From JBGZFC01 sp964631255 (GTDB lineage Bacteria; Bacteroidota; Bacteroidia; Bacteroidales; Dysgonomonadaceae), in assembly GCA_964631255.1 (NCBI GenBank), contig CAZVWS010000010.1, positions 1-50,061 of the forward strand: a stretch of DNA of 50,061 nucleotides, given 5' to 3'. Shown piece by piece: positions 8,683 to 17,805 of the stretch. Below the pieces are notes generated by a model. It was not told where the DNA came from. It searched no databases and worked only from the letters and a program-made list of their open reading frames with translations. Position numbers and translations under genes: made by a program. How positions within the stretch are numbered: position 1 is the stretch's first letter; each line of letters begins with the position of its first letter.

Positions 8683-9600
8683 ATGGCATACATTGATTAT
8701 TACAAAATATTAGGTGTAGAAAAAAATGCTACGGCAGACGATATCAAAAAGGCGTACCGAAAAATGGCGCGCAAACTACACCCCGACTTAAATCCCAACG
8801 ACAAAGAGGCACAGCGCAAATTCCAACAACTAAACGAAGCCAACGAAGTATTGAGCGACCCCGATAAGCGAGCCAAATATGACAAATATGGCGAAAATTG
8901 GAAGCATGGCGAAGAGTACGAAAAAGCACAACAACAATACCAACAACAGCAACGTGCATCAAACTTTGGAGGAGGACAGACCTTTTATACCGAAGGCGAT
9001 TTTTCCGATTCCGATTTTTCCGAATTTTTTCATTCGATGTTCGGAAGCGGTTTTTCGCAACGCCAATCCGGCAGAGCCGGTCGAAAATATAAAGGTGGCG
9101 ACTACTCGGCAGAGCTGCACCTCACGTTACAACAGGCAATGCAAACACACAAGCAGGAACTTCAGGTAGATGGACGAAACATTCGTATTACCATTCCGGC
9201 AGGTGTGTCAAACGGACAAAAAATAAAACTTGCCGGATACGGACAACCCGGAGCAAACGATGCGCCCGCCGGCGATTTGTACATCACTTTCGTTGTGGCA
9301 GATGATGCGCGTTTCAAAAGATTGGGCAACGATATTTACACACAGGTCAGCATCGATTTATACACCGCCGTTTTGGGAGGAGAAGCAATTATCGACACAT
9401 TGCATGGTGCCGTGAAAATGAAAATTAAACCCGGAACACAACCCGATTCAAAACTCAGACTGAAAGGGAAAGGAATGCCCGTTTATAAAGAAGAAAATCT
9501 TTTTGGCGACCAAATTGTTTCTATAAAAGTAGAAATTCCAAAAAATCTGTCGCCAAAAGAGAGCGAATTATTTACCGAACTTGCTAAACTTAAAAAATAA
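8683..9600 (+). CDS. cbpA: DnaJ-family co-chaperone CbpA
   Basis: CbpA is a J-domain co-chaperone that stimulates the DnaK ATPase and also binds curved DNA in E. coli. The J domain covers residues 1-70 with HPD at 33-35. A Gln- and Gly/Phe-rich linker follows (about 75-115) and then the two C-terminal peptide-binding domains (about 120-300). The four CxxCxGxG zinc repeats of classical DnaJ are absent, which defines the class B/CbpA type at 305 residues. The next gene is its modulator cbpM, overlapping by one base (TAATG), which confirms the assignment. A TAnnTTTG promoter lies 20 nt upstream of the ATG. Confidence 0.93.
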   Translation: MAYIDYYKILGVEKNATADDIKKAYRKMARKLHPDLNPNDKEAQRKFQQLNEANEVLSDPDKRAKYDKYGENWKHGEEYEKAQQQYQQQQRASNFGGGQTFYTEGDFSDSDFSEFFHSMFGSGFSQRQSGRAGRKYKGGDYSAELHLTLQQAMQTHKQELQVDGRNIRITIPAGVSNGQKIKLAGYGQPGANDAPAGDLYITFVVADDARFKRLGNDIYTQVSIDLYTAVLGGEAIIDTLHGAVKMKIKPGTQPDSKLRLKGKGMPVYKEENLFGDQIVSIKVEIPKNLSPKESELFTELAKLKK

Positions 9601-9893
9601 TGAACAAGAATAGAATTTTATACCAAGAGTGTTTGCGTATTTACAATATCGATGAAACATTTGTAAAATCGCTATTCGAGTCGGGTCTGATTGAAATATC
9701 TGAACAAGAAAACGAACGTTTTGTAGAGGTTTCTGAATTGGAAAACTTAGAGCAATTCGTCCGTTGGCACTACGAAATGGATATCAATATTGCCGGCATT
9801 GAGGCATTGCATCACTTGCTTAACAGAGTAAAGACTATGCAAGCCGAAATGGAAGTGTTGAGAAACGAACTGAAATTATACCGAAATTGGTAG
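9600..9893 (+). CDS. cbpM: chaperone modulator CbpM
   Basis: This 97-residue protein binds the J domain of CbpA and blocks both its co-chaperone and DNA-binding activity in E. coli. The start overlaps the cbpA stop (TAATG), so translation is coupled. The sequence is helical, with a MerR-like first part (CLRIYNIDETFVKSLFESGL) and an LHHLLNRVKTMQAEMEVL coiled-coil end, as expected for CbpM. The assignment relies on length, fold pattern and the cbpA neighbour. Confidence 0.88.
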   Translation: MNKNRILYQECLRIYNIDETFVKSLFESGLIEISEQENERFVEVSELENLEQFVRWHYEMDINIAGIEALHHLLNRVKTMQAEMEVLRNELKLYRNW

Positions 9894-9925
9894 TACATTT
9901 TTAACCTATAAAGTCGGAGAGAAAA

Positions 9926-10834
9926 ATGAATCAGAAAAAAACGATAGTCTGGATAATCGCGTTGCTTTGTAGTATCGGCATACAAGCGCAGGAATTGAAT
10001 GCCAGAATAAGTATCAACAGTGCCAAAGTGCAAGGAAGCACACAGGTGTTGAGGACTTTGGAAGACCAACTTCGTATTTTTATAAACGAGCGGAAGTGGA
10101 CGAATGTCAATTTTCTTCCAAACGAAAGAATTGAATGCACGTTCACAATCTTGATTAACGAAATGTCGTCAAACACCTTCAATGGTGAACTACAAATACA
10201 GAGTAGCAGACCGGTATTCAACTCTACTTACACCACTACTTTGGTCAATTTTCGCGATCCGACTTTTACTTTCGATTATGTTGAATACCAAGCCTTGGAG
10301 TTCGATATCAACAATATACAAGACAATCTGGTTGCTACAATTGCATTTTATGTGTATATGATACTCGGTATGGATTTCGACTCCATGTCGCCTTTTGGCG
10401 GAACACCCTATTTCAGAAATATGCAATCCATCGCCACCAACGTGCAGCCCAACAACTGGCCCGGATGGGAGACTTTTGGCAGCGACCGCAGCCGATACGC
10501 CATTGCCGATGCACTCAATACACCCGCCTACGAACCGTACAGACAAATGTGGTACGATTATCATCGTTTGGGATTGGACGAAATGGCAGCTAACTTAGAC
10601 AAAGGAAAACCAAAATTATTTTCTTCTGTTTCTACCGTTTCCACACTCTACTCGCAACGCCCCGATTTGGTTCTGGTTACCCTTTTTGGCGATGCCAAAT
10701 TGGACGAATTGGCAAATGTGTACATAGAAGCAACCGAACAAGAAAAAAAACAAGCGTACGAAACTTTACGCAATATTTACCCAACAAGAACTACTGAACT
10801 CGATAAAATAAGGAAACCAAAATCATCGAGATAG
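9926..10834 (+). CDS. DUF4835 family exported protein (PorD-type annotation)
   Basis: The protein has 302 residues with a signal peptide MNQKKTIVWIIALLCSIGIQ ending at about Gln22. The body matches DUF4835: QELNARISINSAKVQG at the start, INEMSSNTFNGELQIQSSRP, and a conserved YVYMILGMDFDSMSPFGG segment. Members are sometimes annotated as type IX secretion protein PorD; I treat that name as unproven. The gene lies 3 nt before recN and 32 nt after cbpM. A DUF4835-recN pair is common in Bacteroidetes. The function at the envelope is unknown, and its presence with the PorE-like gene 1.3 kb upstream is only suggestive. Confidence 0.82.
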   Translation: MNQKKTIVWIIALLCSIGIQAQELNARISINSAKVQGSTQVLRTLEDQLRIFINERKWTNVNFLPNERIECTFTILINEMSSNTFNGELQIQSSRPVFNSTYTTTLVNFRDPTFTFDYVEYQALEFDINNIQDNLVATIAFYVYMILGMDFDSMSPFGGTPYFRNMQSIATNVQPNNWPGWETFGSDRSRYAIADALNTPAYEPYRQMWYDYHRLGLDEMAANLDKGKPKLFSSVSTVSTLYSQRPDLVLVTLFGDAKLDELANVYIEATEQEKKQAYETLRNIYPTRTTELDKIRKPKSSR

Positions 10835-10837
10835 CCT

Positions 10838-12496
10838 ATGCTCAAATCGCTTTCTATACAAAATTACGCGCTGATTGACTCATTGACGATAAATTTTGGT
10901 GCCGGATTTTCTGTTATTACCGGAGAAACCGGTGCGGGAAAATCGATTATTTTGGGCGCGCTGTCACTCATTTTGGGACAACGTGCCGAAATAAGGCACA
11001 TCAAACAAAACGAGAGCAAATGCACCATTGAAGGCACTTTCGATATATCAGAATACAAATTGGAGTCGTTTTTTCAACAAAAAGATTGGCAATTTGAAGG
11101 GAACGAATGTATCATAAGACGCGAAATCTGGATAAATGGGAAATCGCGTGCTTTCGTAAACGACTCTCCTGTGTATCTCAACGACCTGAAAACCTTGGGC
11201 GACAAGCTAATCGATATTCATTCTCAGCATCAAAATCTTTCCTTAAACGATAATCTTTTTCAATTGAATGCCCTCGATTTATTGGCATTTGCCAAGGCAG
11301 AAAAAGAGGCTTTCGAGCAGATTTTTCTCTCATTTCAAGCAGAAAACAACAAATGGAAATCGCTCAAAAAACAATCGAAAGAGATAAAGCAAGAGCAAGA
11401 TTATCTTCAATTTCAGTTGGATACGTTATCCGAAGCCAAGCTGCAAGCCAATGAGCAAACGGAATTGGAAAGCGAATTATCCACCTTGACGCACGCCGAA
11501 GATATTAAATCGGTTTTGTATCAGGTTGCACAGACTTTTTCGGGCGAGGAAGAGAATATCGAACAAAAACTAAAGACAGCATCCGACAATCTGTCGGCAA
11601 TCAGCAATCTTTTTCCCGAAGCCGATGAGTTGTCCAAGCGAGTGCATTCGTCCTATCTGGAACTGAAAGATGTGCGCGAAGAGGCATCTCGCTATTTTCA
11701 GAAAATAGAGTCTGACCCACAACGCCAACAAATAGTTGAAGACCGCTTGAGTTTACTCTATGATTTGCAACAAAAATATGGCGCACGAAATGTGGGCGAA
11801 TTGATGCAACTGCAATCGGAAATTGAGCAGAAATTACTCAATATCCATTCGATGGACGAACAATTGGAGCAGCAAGAAAAATTGGTCGCCCAAAAAGAGA
11901 AAGAAATGATTGCCAAGTCGCAGCAACTAAGCGAAAAAAGGCAAGCGTCGGTATCTTCTGTCGAACAGCAACTTACGCAGCAAATCAGCATATTGGGCAT
12001 GCCATATGCCCGATTCGAGTGCCATCTGATAGAAAAGCCCCAACCCGATATACATGGAAATGAAGACGTGCAGTTTCTTTTCTCTGCAAATAAAAACGTA
12101 TCTTTACAGCCAATTGAGCTGATTGCTTCGGGAGGCGAAATTTCGAGAGTGATGCTTTCTCTCAAAAACATGATTGCCGGTGCAATTGCCTTGCCAACCA
12201 TTATTTTTGATGAGATAGATACCGGAACTTCGGGCGAGATAGCGGCAAAAATGGCAACTATCATGCAGCAAATGAGCCGAAAGATGCAAGTTATTGTCAT
12301 CACGCATCTGCCGCAAATTGCAGCCAAAGGCGATTCGCAATACTTGGTTTATAAAGACGAACAAAGCGAAATCGCCACCATCAATATGAAAAAACTAACG
12401 TCGCAAGAGCGTGTTTTAGAAATTGCCCGCATGTTGAGTGGTGCAGAAACTACCGAACAAGCCATAGAAAACGCCAAAGTGATGCTAAATAGTTGA
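10838..12496 (+). CDS. recN: DNA repair protein RecN
   Basis: RecN is an SMC-like ATPase that bridges and protects DNA ends during recombinational repair of double-strand breaks. Walker A GETGAGKS is at 29-36 (ITGETGAGKSIILGALSLIL). An RecN-type AEIRHIKQNESKCTIEGTF segment follows, then a long antiparallel coiled coil (about 150-370). The ABC signature region ASGGEISRVMLSLKNM lies near 428, and Walker B IIFDEIDTGTSGEIA near 450. The length of 552 is normal. The gene is third in a tight unit with DUF4835 and precedes rlmB by 37 nt. Confidence 0.96.
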   Translation: MLKSLSIQNYALIDSLTINFGAGFSVITGETGAGKSIILGALSLILGQRAEIRHIKQNESKCTIEGTFDISEYKLESFFQQKDWQFEGNECIIRREIWINGKSRAFVNDSPVYLNDLKTLGDKLIDIHSQHQNLSLNDNLFQLNALDLLAFAKAEKEAFEQIFLSFQAENNKWKSLKKQSKEIKQEQDYLQFQLDTLSEAKLQANEQTELESELSTLTHAEDIKSVLYQVAQTFSGEEENIEQKLKTASDNLSAISNLFPEADELSKRVHSSYLELKDVREEASRYFQKIESDPQRQQIVEDRLSLLYDLQQKYGARNVGELMQLQSEIEQKLLNIHSMDEQLEQQEKLVAQKEKEMIAKSQQLSEKRQASVSSVEQQLTQQISILGMPYARFECHLIEKPQPDIHGNEDVQFLFSANKNVSLQPIELIASGGEISRVMLSLKNMIAGAIALPTIIFDEIDTGTSGEIAAKMATIMQQMSRKMQVIVITHLPQIAAKGDSQYLVYKDEQSEIATINMKKLTSQERVLEIARMLSGAETTEQAIENAKVMLNS

Positions 12497-12533
12497 ATTA
12501 TTTGCCTTTGTGCAAACAAGATAAAAGGAATAA

Positions 12534-13277
12534 ATGAAAGAAAAAGAGATGATTTTCGGCATTCGTGCCGTGATAGAAGCGGTTGAAGCCGGAAAAGATA
12601 TCGACAAAGTATTGGTAAAAAGAGAATTGTCCGGAGAACTGTTCAAGGAATTGCAAAACGTATTGAGAAACTACGATATTCCGATGCAAAAAGTACCTTT
12701 GGAACGGATTGACCGTATCACCCGCAAAAATCACCAAGGTGTAATTGCTTTTACCACAGCCGTTACGTACCAAAAATTGGAGCAAATAATTCCTTTTTTA
12801 TACGAGCAGGGTCGTAATCCGTTTATTATTTTGTTGGATGGAATTACAGATGTGCGCAACTTTGGAGCAATTGCTCGCACTTGTGAAGTGGCTGGAGTAG
12901 ATGCCATTGTGATACCTATGCGCGGAAGCGTTTCGGTGAATGCCGATGCCGTAAAAACTTCGGCGGGAGCATTACACTCGTTGCCCGTGTGCCGAGAAAA
13001 TAGCTTGAAAGAAGCCATTCTCTTTCTGAAAAATAGTGGCGTAAAAGTGGTTGCTGCCACAGAAAAAGCAGCCAACTATTACACCCAACCGGATTTGACT
13101 GTGCCCACAGCCATAGTAATGGGTGCCGAAGATATGGGAGTTGCACCCGAGCATTTGCGCATTTGCGACGAGCTGGTACGCATTCCGCAAGTGGGCACCA
13201 TCCAATCGCTCAACGTATCGGTTGCAGCCGGTGTCATGATTTATGAAGTTGTAAAACAAAGAATGGCGGCAATATAG
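12534..13277 (+). CDS. rlmB: 23S rRNA (guanosine-2'-O-)-methyltransferase RlmB (SpoU/TrmH family)
   Basis: This SPOUT-fold enzyme methylates the ribose of a guanosine in the 23S rRNA peptidyl-transferase region (G2251 in E. coli) using SAM. An N-terminal SpoU substrate-binding domain (1-75) precedes the trefoil-knot domain. Motif 1 is DVRNFGAIARTCEVAG with Asn109 and Arg115, motif 2 is VMGAEDMGVAP, and motif 3 is IPQVGTIQSLNVSVAAGV. In motif 2 Ala-Glu-Asp replaces the usual Ser-Glu-Gly, a common Bacteroidetes variant. The length of 247 fits RlmB. TrmH/TrmL-type tRNA methyltransferases are the main alternative and usually lack the N-terminal domain. Confidence 0.9.
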   Translation: MKEKEMIFGIRAVIEAVEAGKDIDKVLVKRELSGELFKELQNVLRNYDIPMQKVPLERIDRITRKNHQGVIAFTTAVTYQKLEQIIPFLYEQGRNPFIILLDGITDVRNFGAIARTCEVAGVDAIVIPMRGSVSVNADAVKTSAGALHSLPVCRENSLKEAILFLKNSGVKVVAATEKAANYYTQPDLTVPTAIVMGAEDMGVAPEHLRICDELVRIPQVGTIQSLNVSVAAGVMIYEVVKQRMAAI

Positions 13278-13344
13278 TAACCAATTGTGTATCAGTAATA
13301 AAAATTATATACATTTCTATTAATATTTAAACAACAAACTGAAG

Positions 13345-13722
13345 ATGAAAAAAGTTATTTCAACAACAAACGCGCCTGCGGCCATAGGTCCATACAGTCA
13401 GGCAATTGAGGCAAACGGAATGTTATTCTTATCGGGACAACTTCCCATTGACCCAACAACAGGAAATTTTGTTCCCGGAAAAATCAAAGAACAAACAACA
13501 CAAATTTTCATCAATATCAAAGCGGTACTTTCTGCTGCCGGCATGAATGTGAATAACATTGTGAAAACCACTGTTTTTCTGGATGATATGTCGCTATTTG
13601 CCGAGATGAACGAAGTTTATGCCAAACAATTTGGCGATACATTCCCTGCACGTTCGGCTTTTGCAGTAAAATCATTACCCAAAAATGCTCTCGTAGAAAT
13701 TGAGGTAATTGCTATTAGATGA
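13345..13722 (+). CDS. ridA: RidA family reactive-intermediate deaminase
   Basis: RidA hydrolyses 2-aminoacrylate and other enamine/imine intermediates, protecting PLP enzymes. At 125 residues it has the expected small trimeric YjgF/Yer057c/UK114 length. Family motifs are AIGPYSQAIEANG near 13-25, LFLSGQLPIDP at about 27-37, and FPARSAFAVKSLPKNALVEIEV with the substrate-binding Arg103. The stop overlaps the ATG of the YccF gene (ATGA), so the two are translationally coupled. Confidence 0.94.
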   Translation: MKKVISTTNAPAAIGPYSQAIEANGMLFLSGQLPIDPTTGNFVPGKIKEQTTQIFINIKAVLSAAGMNVNNIVKTTVFLDDMSLFAEMNEVYAKQFGDTFPARSAFAVKSLPKNALVEIEVIAIR

Positions 13723-14093
13723 AAGATTTAGGCAATTTAATTTGGCTTTTATTCGGTGGCATATTTATTGCCATCGAATATATTTTAGCCAGTTTTGTAC
13801 TCTTTATTACCATTATTGGTATTCCATTTGGACTGCAAACACTTAAGCTTGCCGAAGTTGCGTTGTGGCCATTTGGCAAAAAAATCATTAAAAACCAATC
13901 GTCGACAGGATGCTTGTCTCTGATTATGAATATTATATGGTTATTTGTGGGAGCAATTCCTATCGTGTTGACGCACCTGTTTTTTGGTCTACTTTTTTAT
14001 ATAACCATTGTAGGCATTCCGTTTGGTAATCAGCATTTCAAACTGATGAAATTGGCATTTTTACCTTTTGGTAAAACAATTTTGGCTCAATAA
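13719..14093 (+). CDS. YccF domain-containing inner-membrane protein
   Basis: This 124-residue hydrophobic protein has two internally similar halves. Each contains a membrane hairpin and the motif ITIIGIPFGLQTLKLAEVAL or ITIVGIPFGNQHFKLMKLAF followed by PFGK. This duplicated IPFGxQ-K pattern is diagnostic of the YccF domain, whose function is not established. The start overlaps the ridA stop by 4 nt. Confidence 0.88.
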   Translation: MKDLGNLIWLLFGGIFIAIEYILASFVLFITIIGIPFGLQTLKLAEVALWPFGKKIIKNQSSTGCLSLIMNIIWLFVGAIPIVLTHLFFGLLFYITIVGIPFGNQHFKLMKLAFLPFGKTILAQ

Positions 14094-14181
14094 TTCTTTT
14101 CTGATTGTTCTTTTCGGTATATTTTTTTACCAAATAAATCGGAAAAAAGCGCGTAAATTCAATAAAAATCATATCCATCAT

Positions 14182-14700
14182 ATGTCGCATCCACTACAAC
14201 AATTTATTTTTTGTCCTATTTGCGGTTCAAAAAACTTCGTGATAAACAACGAAAAATCGAAACATTGTACCGATTGCAATTTCACCTATTATTTCAACTC
14301 ATCGGCTGCTATCGTGGCAGTTATTGAAAACGAAAAAGGCGAAATTTTGGTCGCTACGCGCGCCAAAGAACCGGCAAAAGACACGTTTGATTTGCCGGGT
14401 GGATTTATCGATATGCACGAAACAGCTGAAGAAGCCGTTCGTCGTGAAGTGTTAGAAGAGACACGCCTTGTTGTAAATTCTGTCCAATATCTGTTTTCCA
14501 TCCCCAATATCTATCTCTATTCCGGATTCGAAGTGCACACGGTAGATATGTTTTTCCGTTGCAAAGTAAACGATTTCAGCCAATTGTTTGCACAGGACGA
14601 TGTTTCTGCTTTGCAATTCATTGCGCCCGAAAATCTAAATCCCTCTCTTTTCGGATTGGACTCCATCCGCACCGGAGTAGAAAAATTACTCAACAAATAG
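14182..14700 (+). CDS. NUDIX hydrolase with N-terminal zinc ribbon
   Basis: The protein has 172 residues from the ATG at 14182. The longer frame from a TTG at 14068 overlaps yccF and would add an unlikely hydrophobic extension. A zinc ribbon uses Cys11, Cys14, Cys29 and Cys32 (CPICG and CTDC). The Nudix box runs from Gly74: GFIDMHETAEEAVRREVLEE fits GX5EX7REUXEE exactly. The enzyme should cleave a nucleoside-diphosphate-linked substrate with Mg2+. The zinc ribbon recalls NudC-type NADH pyrophosphatases, but the protein is shorter than NudC and lacks its SQPWPFPxS motif, so the substrate is open. Confidence 0.9.
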   Translation: MSHPLQQFIFCPICGSKNFVINNEKSKHCTDCNFTYYFNSSAAIVAVIENEKGEILVATRAKEPAKDTFDLPGGFIDMHETAEEAVRREVLEETRLVVNSVQYLFSIPNIYLYSGFEVHTVDMFFRCKVNDFSQLFAQDDVSALQFIAPENLNPSLFGLDSIRTGVEKLLNK

Positions 14701-14770
14701 TTTCTTCATCTTGTATTCCAGAAAAATAGTTTAAATATTGAAAAATAAAAGTCGTAAATTGAAAAATGAT

Positions 14771-17761
14771 ATGAAAAAAATATTATCGCTTTTACTGATT
14801 TCATTTGCCGTGCAAATCCTACCGGCACAACAAGCGTATAACCAAGCCTCGTCCCAAAAATATTTTGATGAAGGAAAAGAGATGTTTATTGCCGGAAATT
14901 ATGTAGGCGCACAAGACCTATTGAATCTATTTATTGGCGAAAGCCAAGATCAAACTTTACGAGAAGAGGCAGCCTATATGCTGGCAGTTTCTGCCTATAA
15001 CCGTGGTTTGGAGAATAGCGGCGAAGAGATGAAAGCGTTTTTGAGCGATTATCCCGAAACCATTCATCGCAACCAATTGACCATGCTGATAGGCTCCACT
15101 CATTTTGATAAAAAAGATTGGAAACTTGCCGATTTCTGGTTTCAACAATCCAACATCGACTATCTGACGGCAGCAGAGCAAGAGGATTTTGCTTTTCGTT
15201 CGGCTTACACAAACTTGCAATTGGGAAAAAAGGACGATGCGGCTCGACTTTTTGGCTTGCTTTCGCAAAACAGTAAAAAATATTCGGACGCTGGCAATTT
15301 CTATTATGCCTATATCGATTATTCCAAAGGCAATGCCGAAGCGGCTTTGGAGCGTTTCAATCAGTTACGCGACCACCCGCAATATCGCGAAGAGGTGGCT
15401 TTCTACACCGCACAAGCAACTTTTTTCGATGGAAGGCTGGACGAAGCCATTCGTTTGTCAGATACTTTTGTAAACACATTCCCGAGCAGTCAACACTTGG
15501 CAGAAATGTATCGGGTGATTGGTAATAGCTATTATCGTCTGGGACAGGAAAATAGAGCCCTCCCGTATTACGAAAACTATATGAATCATACCACGCAACC
15601 ACTTCGTGGAGATGCTTATTTCATGGGATTGTCCTATTTTGAAGCTGCTCGCTATTCCGATGCAGTAAATATGTTTCAACAAGCCATTGGCGAGGCCGAT
15701 CCTCTCACACAAAATGCACAATTGCAATTGGGGCAAACCTATCTTAAACTCAACCAAAAACAGCAAGCACAAATGGCATTTGAGGCAGCTTCGCGCCAAA
15801 ATTTTGACCCGCAAGCCCGCGAAACAGCTCTTTTTAACTACGCTTTGTTGGCACACGAAACCAATTTTTCGGTGTTTAGCGAATCGATAACGCTGTTCGA
15901 GAGTTTTTTGCGCGAATATCCCAATTCAAAATATACAGAGCAGGTAAATGATATTCTTGCTGCTACATTCATCAATACGAAAGATTATTACGCGGCTCTC
16001 AACGCCATCAACCGCATTGCACGACCCGGAAAAAGAATATTGGAAGCCAAGCAAATGGTGCTTTTCCAACTGGGTGCACAAGATTTTATCAATGGCAATC
16101 TGAACTCTGCCATACAGCATCTGAGCAGCAGTATCGGGGTGGGCGATTACAGCAGTAATGCCAAAAATGCAGCCTACTATTGGCGTGGCGAAACCTATTA
16201 TAGATTAAACAATTATACCAGTGCGGCAAACGATTTCACCCAATTTACCCAAAACGCTTCCTCGTCAGAAGACAACTATTCGCTGGGATTCTACAACTTG
16301 GGATATGCCCGCTTCAAACAACAACAATATGGGCAAGCGGTAACTGCTTTTCAACGCTACCTGCAAGTGGAAACAAATCGTAACCGAGCTGAATATGCCG
16401 ATGCGCTCAATCGGGTGGGCGACAGTTACTATTTCAACAGAAAATTTGCCGAAGCCGAACGATATTATGCCCAGGCTGCCGATGCCAATCCTGCCGTGGC
16501 AGACTATGCTGCATATCAGCGTGCATTCGTTTTGGGATTGCAGCGAAATTACCAAGGAAAGATTAACGCGTTGGATGAGTTGATGCGCCGATTCCCCAAT
16601 TCGCAATATTATGATGATGCACTCTACGAGAAAAGTCGCGCGCTCACCATGCTCAACAGAGAAGATGAGGCCATTGGCGTACTGAAACGATTGGTATCGG
16701 ATTATCCGCGCAGTCCATTGGCGAGTTTGGGCGGAGTGCAGTTGGGTCAATTGTATTTCAACATCGGCAATCATCAGCAAAGTATCGCTACTTACAAAAA
16801 TGTGATTGCCAATTTCCCCGGCTCCGACGATGCACGAAACGCCTTGTTGTCGCTCGAAACCGTTTATAGAGAAATCAACGACATACAATCTTACGTCTCC
16901 TATGCCAATGCTTTGCCCGGAGGAATGCGCATATCGGCTTCCCGACAAGATTCACTCACTTTTCTCGCCGCCGAAGGGATATATATGCGAGATAAAAAAA
17001 TGGAAGCCCAACAAGCCATGCAACGCTACTTGCAAAGTTACCCGAATGGCGCTTTCAACAGCGATGCCAATTATTATCTGGGAGTTATTGCTGATGAAAA
17101 AGGCGATAAACAGCAAGCAATGCCATATTTCCGCAGGGTAATAGATGCCAGCAATCCCAAGTTTTTGGAAAATGCGCTTGTTTATGTTTCTCAATTTGAG
17201 TACAATAAAAACAATTACCAACAAGCGTTGGCAGATTATTCCCGATTGACAGCCTCAGCCCGTAGCGCATCTAACCGACAAATTGGTCAAATGGGAATGG
17301 TGCGCACGCATACGCATTTGGGTAACTATTTTGAAGCGGCACGTGCGGCAACTGCCTTGCTCGAAAATGCCAATCTCTCGGCAGAGGTTGCTACGGAAGC
17401 CCGATATCTTCGAGGCAAAGCATACAAGCAAACCAACGAAGTGGAGAAAGCTATGAGCGATTTTCAATTTGTTGCCAACGACACACGCAGCATATACGGA
17501 GCCGAGTCGCAATTTATACTTGCCGATACCTATTTCCGCTGGAAATCGTACGACCGAGCCGAACAGCAAGTGAAGAGTTACATGCAAAAAGGTACGCCAC
17601 ACCAGTATTGGATGGCACGCGCACTTATCGTGCTATCGGATACGTACAAAGCCAAAGGTGATAATTTTCAGGCGAAACAGTATCTCGAAAGTTTGAAATC
17701 GAACTACAAAGGCAACGAACCCGATATCCAACAAATGATAAACGAACGACTCAATAACTGA
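14771..17761 (+). CDS. large periplasmic tetratricopeptide repeat protein
   Basis: The protein has 996 residues from the ATG at 14771; the longer TTG frame would place 11 residues before a clear signal peptide, MKKILSLLLISFAVQILPAQ. The rest is almost entirely TPR/Sel1-like helical hairpins, with recurrent FNLGYARFKQQQYGQAVTAF- and ADAL...YYFNRKFAEAERYY-type units. This is consistent with 20 or more repeats forming a long superhelix. There is no lipobox, so it is not a close match to the SprE/PorW lipoproteins. The next gene, 44 nt downstream, encodes an outer-membrane barrel, so a periplasmic scaffold or partner role for that barrel is inferred. Confidence 0.85.
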   Translation: MKKILSLLLISFAVQILPAQQAYNQASSQKYFDEGKEMFIAGNYVGAQDLLNLFIGESQDQTLREEAAYMLAVSAYNRGLENSGEEMKAFLSDYPETIHRNQLTMLIGSTHFDKKDWKLADFWFQQSNIDYLTAAEQEDFAFRSAYTNLQLGKKDDAARLFGLLSQNSKKYSDAGNFYYAYIDYSKGNAEAALERFNQLRDHPQYREEVAFYTAQATFFDGRLDEAIRLSDTFVNTFPSSQHLAEMYRVIGNSYYRLGQENRALPYYENYMNHTTQPLRGDAYFMGLSYFEAARYSDAVNMFQQAIGEADPLTQNAQLQLGQTYLKLNQKQQAQMAFEAASRQNFDPQARETALFNYALLAHETNFSVFSESITLFESFLREYPNSKYTEQVNDILAATFINTKDYYAALNAINRIARPGKRILEAKQMVLFQLGAQDFINGNLNSAIQHLSSSIGVGDYSSNAKNAAYYWRGETYYRLNNYTSAANDFTQFTQNASSSEDNYSLGFYNLGYARFKQQQYGQAVTAFQRYLQVETNRNRAEYADALNRVGDSYYFNRKFAEAERYYAQAADANPAVADYAAYQRAFVLGLQRNYQGKINALDELMRRFPNSQYYDDALYEKSRALTMLNREDEAIGVLKRLVSDYPRSPLASLGGVQLGQLYFNIGNHQQSIATYKNVIANFPGSDDARNALLSLETVYREINDIQSYVSYANALPGGMRISASRQDSLTFLAAEGIYMRDKKMEAQQAMQRYLQSYPNGAFNSDANYYLGVIADEKGDKQQAMPYFRRVIDASNPKFLENALVYVSQFEYNKNNYQQALADYSRLTASARSASNRQIGQMGMVRTHTHLGNYFEAARAATALLENANLSAEVATEARYLRGKAYKQTNEVEKAMSDFQFVANDTRSIYGAESQFILADTYFRWKSYDRAEQQVKSYMQKGTPHQYWMARALIVLSDTYKAKGDNFQAKQYLESLKSNYKGNEPDIQQMINERLNN

Positions 17762-17805
17762 TAAGCAACAAAAAAATATTGCAACACGAGAAATATACAA
17801 ATAAA

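Noticed and set aside
11758..12327. 189-codon minus-strand Cys/Ser-rich frame inside recN
   Set aside because: It is a shadow of the recN ATPase region; the Cys richness reflects the complement of recN codons.
16265..16948. 227-codon minus-strand frame inside the TPR gene
   Set aside because: It is antisense to a repeat-rich coding region whose composition keeps the opposite frame open; no motif is visible.
14771..17761. SprE/PorW identity for the large TPR protein
   Set aside because: It has a cleavable signal peptide without lipobox and is longer than SprE/PorW; the TPR content alone is not specific.
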